Below, in pieces: positions 63,677-64,000 of a DNA stretch of 64,000 nucleotides (positions are counted from its first letter, which is position 1; each line of letters opens with the position of its first letter). Origin of the DNA: Enterobacteriaceae bacterium RIT693 (GTDB taxonomy: Bacteria; Pseudomonadota; Gammaproteobacteria; Enterobacterales; Enterobacteriaceae); assembly GCA_009668225.1 (NCBI GenBank), contig WJYK01000010.1, positions 62,001 to 126,000 on the forward strand, given 5' to 3'. The notes below the pieces were generated by a model. It ran no database searches. It saw only the letters and a program-made list of their open reading frames with translations, and had not been told where the DNA came from. A program made the translations under genes and the position numbers.

Positions 63677-64000
63677 TTAAACCAGTTCGCGATTCAAAAC
63701 CAGCGCCAGCAGCGCCTGGCGAGCAAAAATACCGTTACCCGCCTGCTGGAAGTACCAGGCGTGCGGCGTGCTGTCTACGTCGGTGGTTATCTCATCCACG
63801 CGCGGCAGCGGGTGCAGCACCTTCATGTTGCTGCGTGCGCCGGTCAGGTCGGCGGCGCGCAGGATAAACTGTGCCTTAACGTTGGCGTACTCTGACGGGT
63901 CGAGACGCTCTTTCTGCACGCGGGTCATGTACAGAATGTCCAGCTCACCCACCACCTCGTCGATGGACTCATGGCGGCTCCAGGCAATCCCTTTCTCATC
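63677..64000 (-). CDS. pyrB: Aspartate carbamoyltransferase catalytic chain, C-terminal part (window edge)
   Basis: Catalytic subunit that makes carbamoyl aspartate, the committed pyrimidine step. 107 C-terminal codons are visible to the stop at 63677; the family has 311. Shows [14 protein letters not shown] (Arg229-type aspartate site), [16 protein letters not shown] and the end [10 protein letters not shown]. The frame stays open to the window edge without an internal break, so it is an intact gene cut by the window rather than a fragment. Confidence 0.95.
   Translation of the reverse strand, partial: DEKGIAWSRHESIDEVVGELDILYMTRVQKERLDPSEYANVKAQFILRAADLTGARSNMKVLHPLPRVDEITTDVDSTPHAWYFQQAGNGIFARQALLALVLNRELV

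Overview
The window is chromosomal DNA from a member of the Enterobacteriaceae. Almost every protein can be matched from memory, close to full length, to an Escherichia coli K-12 protein, and the order of long blocks follows E. coli. It is not E. coli or Salmonella. A PmrA/PmrB two-component pair lies between dacB and obgE, a GH20 hexosaminidase lies between mgtA and ridA, and two E. coli map regions that are normally far apart (the 71-min rpoN-to-yraQ block and the 96-min nrdG-to-pyrB block) are joined. A genus such as Cedecea, Enterobacter or a relative fits, but the sequence alone does not settle it.

Layout. 1-5137 (minus strand): rpoN (partial), lptB-lptA-lptC, kdsC, kdsD, yrbG, covering sigma-54, lipopolysaccharide export and Kdo synthesis. 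5367-10180 (plus): mlaFEDCB retrograde phospholipid transport, ibaG, murA. 10226-11696 (minus): sfsB, ispB. 11957-14791 (plus): rplU, rpmA, yhbE, obgE. 14827-17977 (minus): dacB-pmrA-pmrB as one tight unit. 18231-24702: greA, yhbY, rlmE, ftsH, folP, glmM, secG. 24752-34080: leuU and metY tRNAs, rimP-nusA-infB-rbfA-truB-rpsO-pnp, the classic translation and RNA-decay cluster. 34198-38599: nlpI, yrbN/deaD, mtr. 38642-46101: yhbW, ubiV-ubiU, ubiT, yhbS, yhbQ, yhbP, yhbO, yraR, yraQ.

46102-52524 is the most accessory-like part. Two flavodoxin-fold quinone reductase genes, each with its own divergent regulator (HxlR type and LysR type), flank nrdD-nrdG. Next comes a 672-base stretch without a credible gene, most of it one large imperfect inverted repeat (51915-52488) packed with hairpins. 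52525-64000: treC-treB-treR, the mgtA leader with PhoP box and mgtL peptide, mgtA, the GH20 gene, ridA, pyrI and the 3' end of pyrB.

Regulatory signals I could place include a sigma-32 promoter before rlmE-ftsH, good sigma-70 promoters for rplU, metY and rpsO, an RNase III-type hairpin before pnp, a TrpR-like operator at mtr, FNR and NrdR sites at nrdD, a TreR palindrome, a PhoP box at mgtA, two ERIC or ERIC-like elements and many intrinsic terminators. The strongest candidate for something undescribed is the giant inverted repeat upstream of treC. Its two arms keep loop sequences and element order while the stems differ, which suggests a conserved folded RNA or DNA structure.
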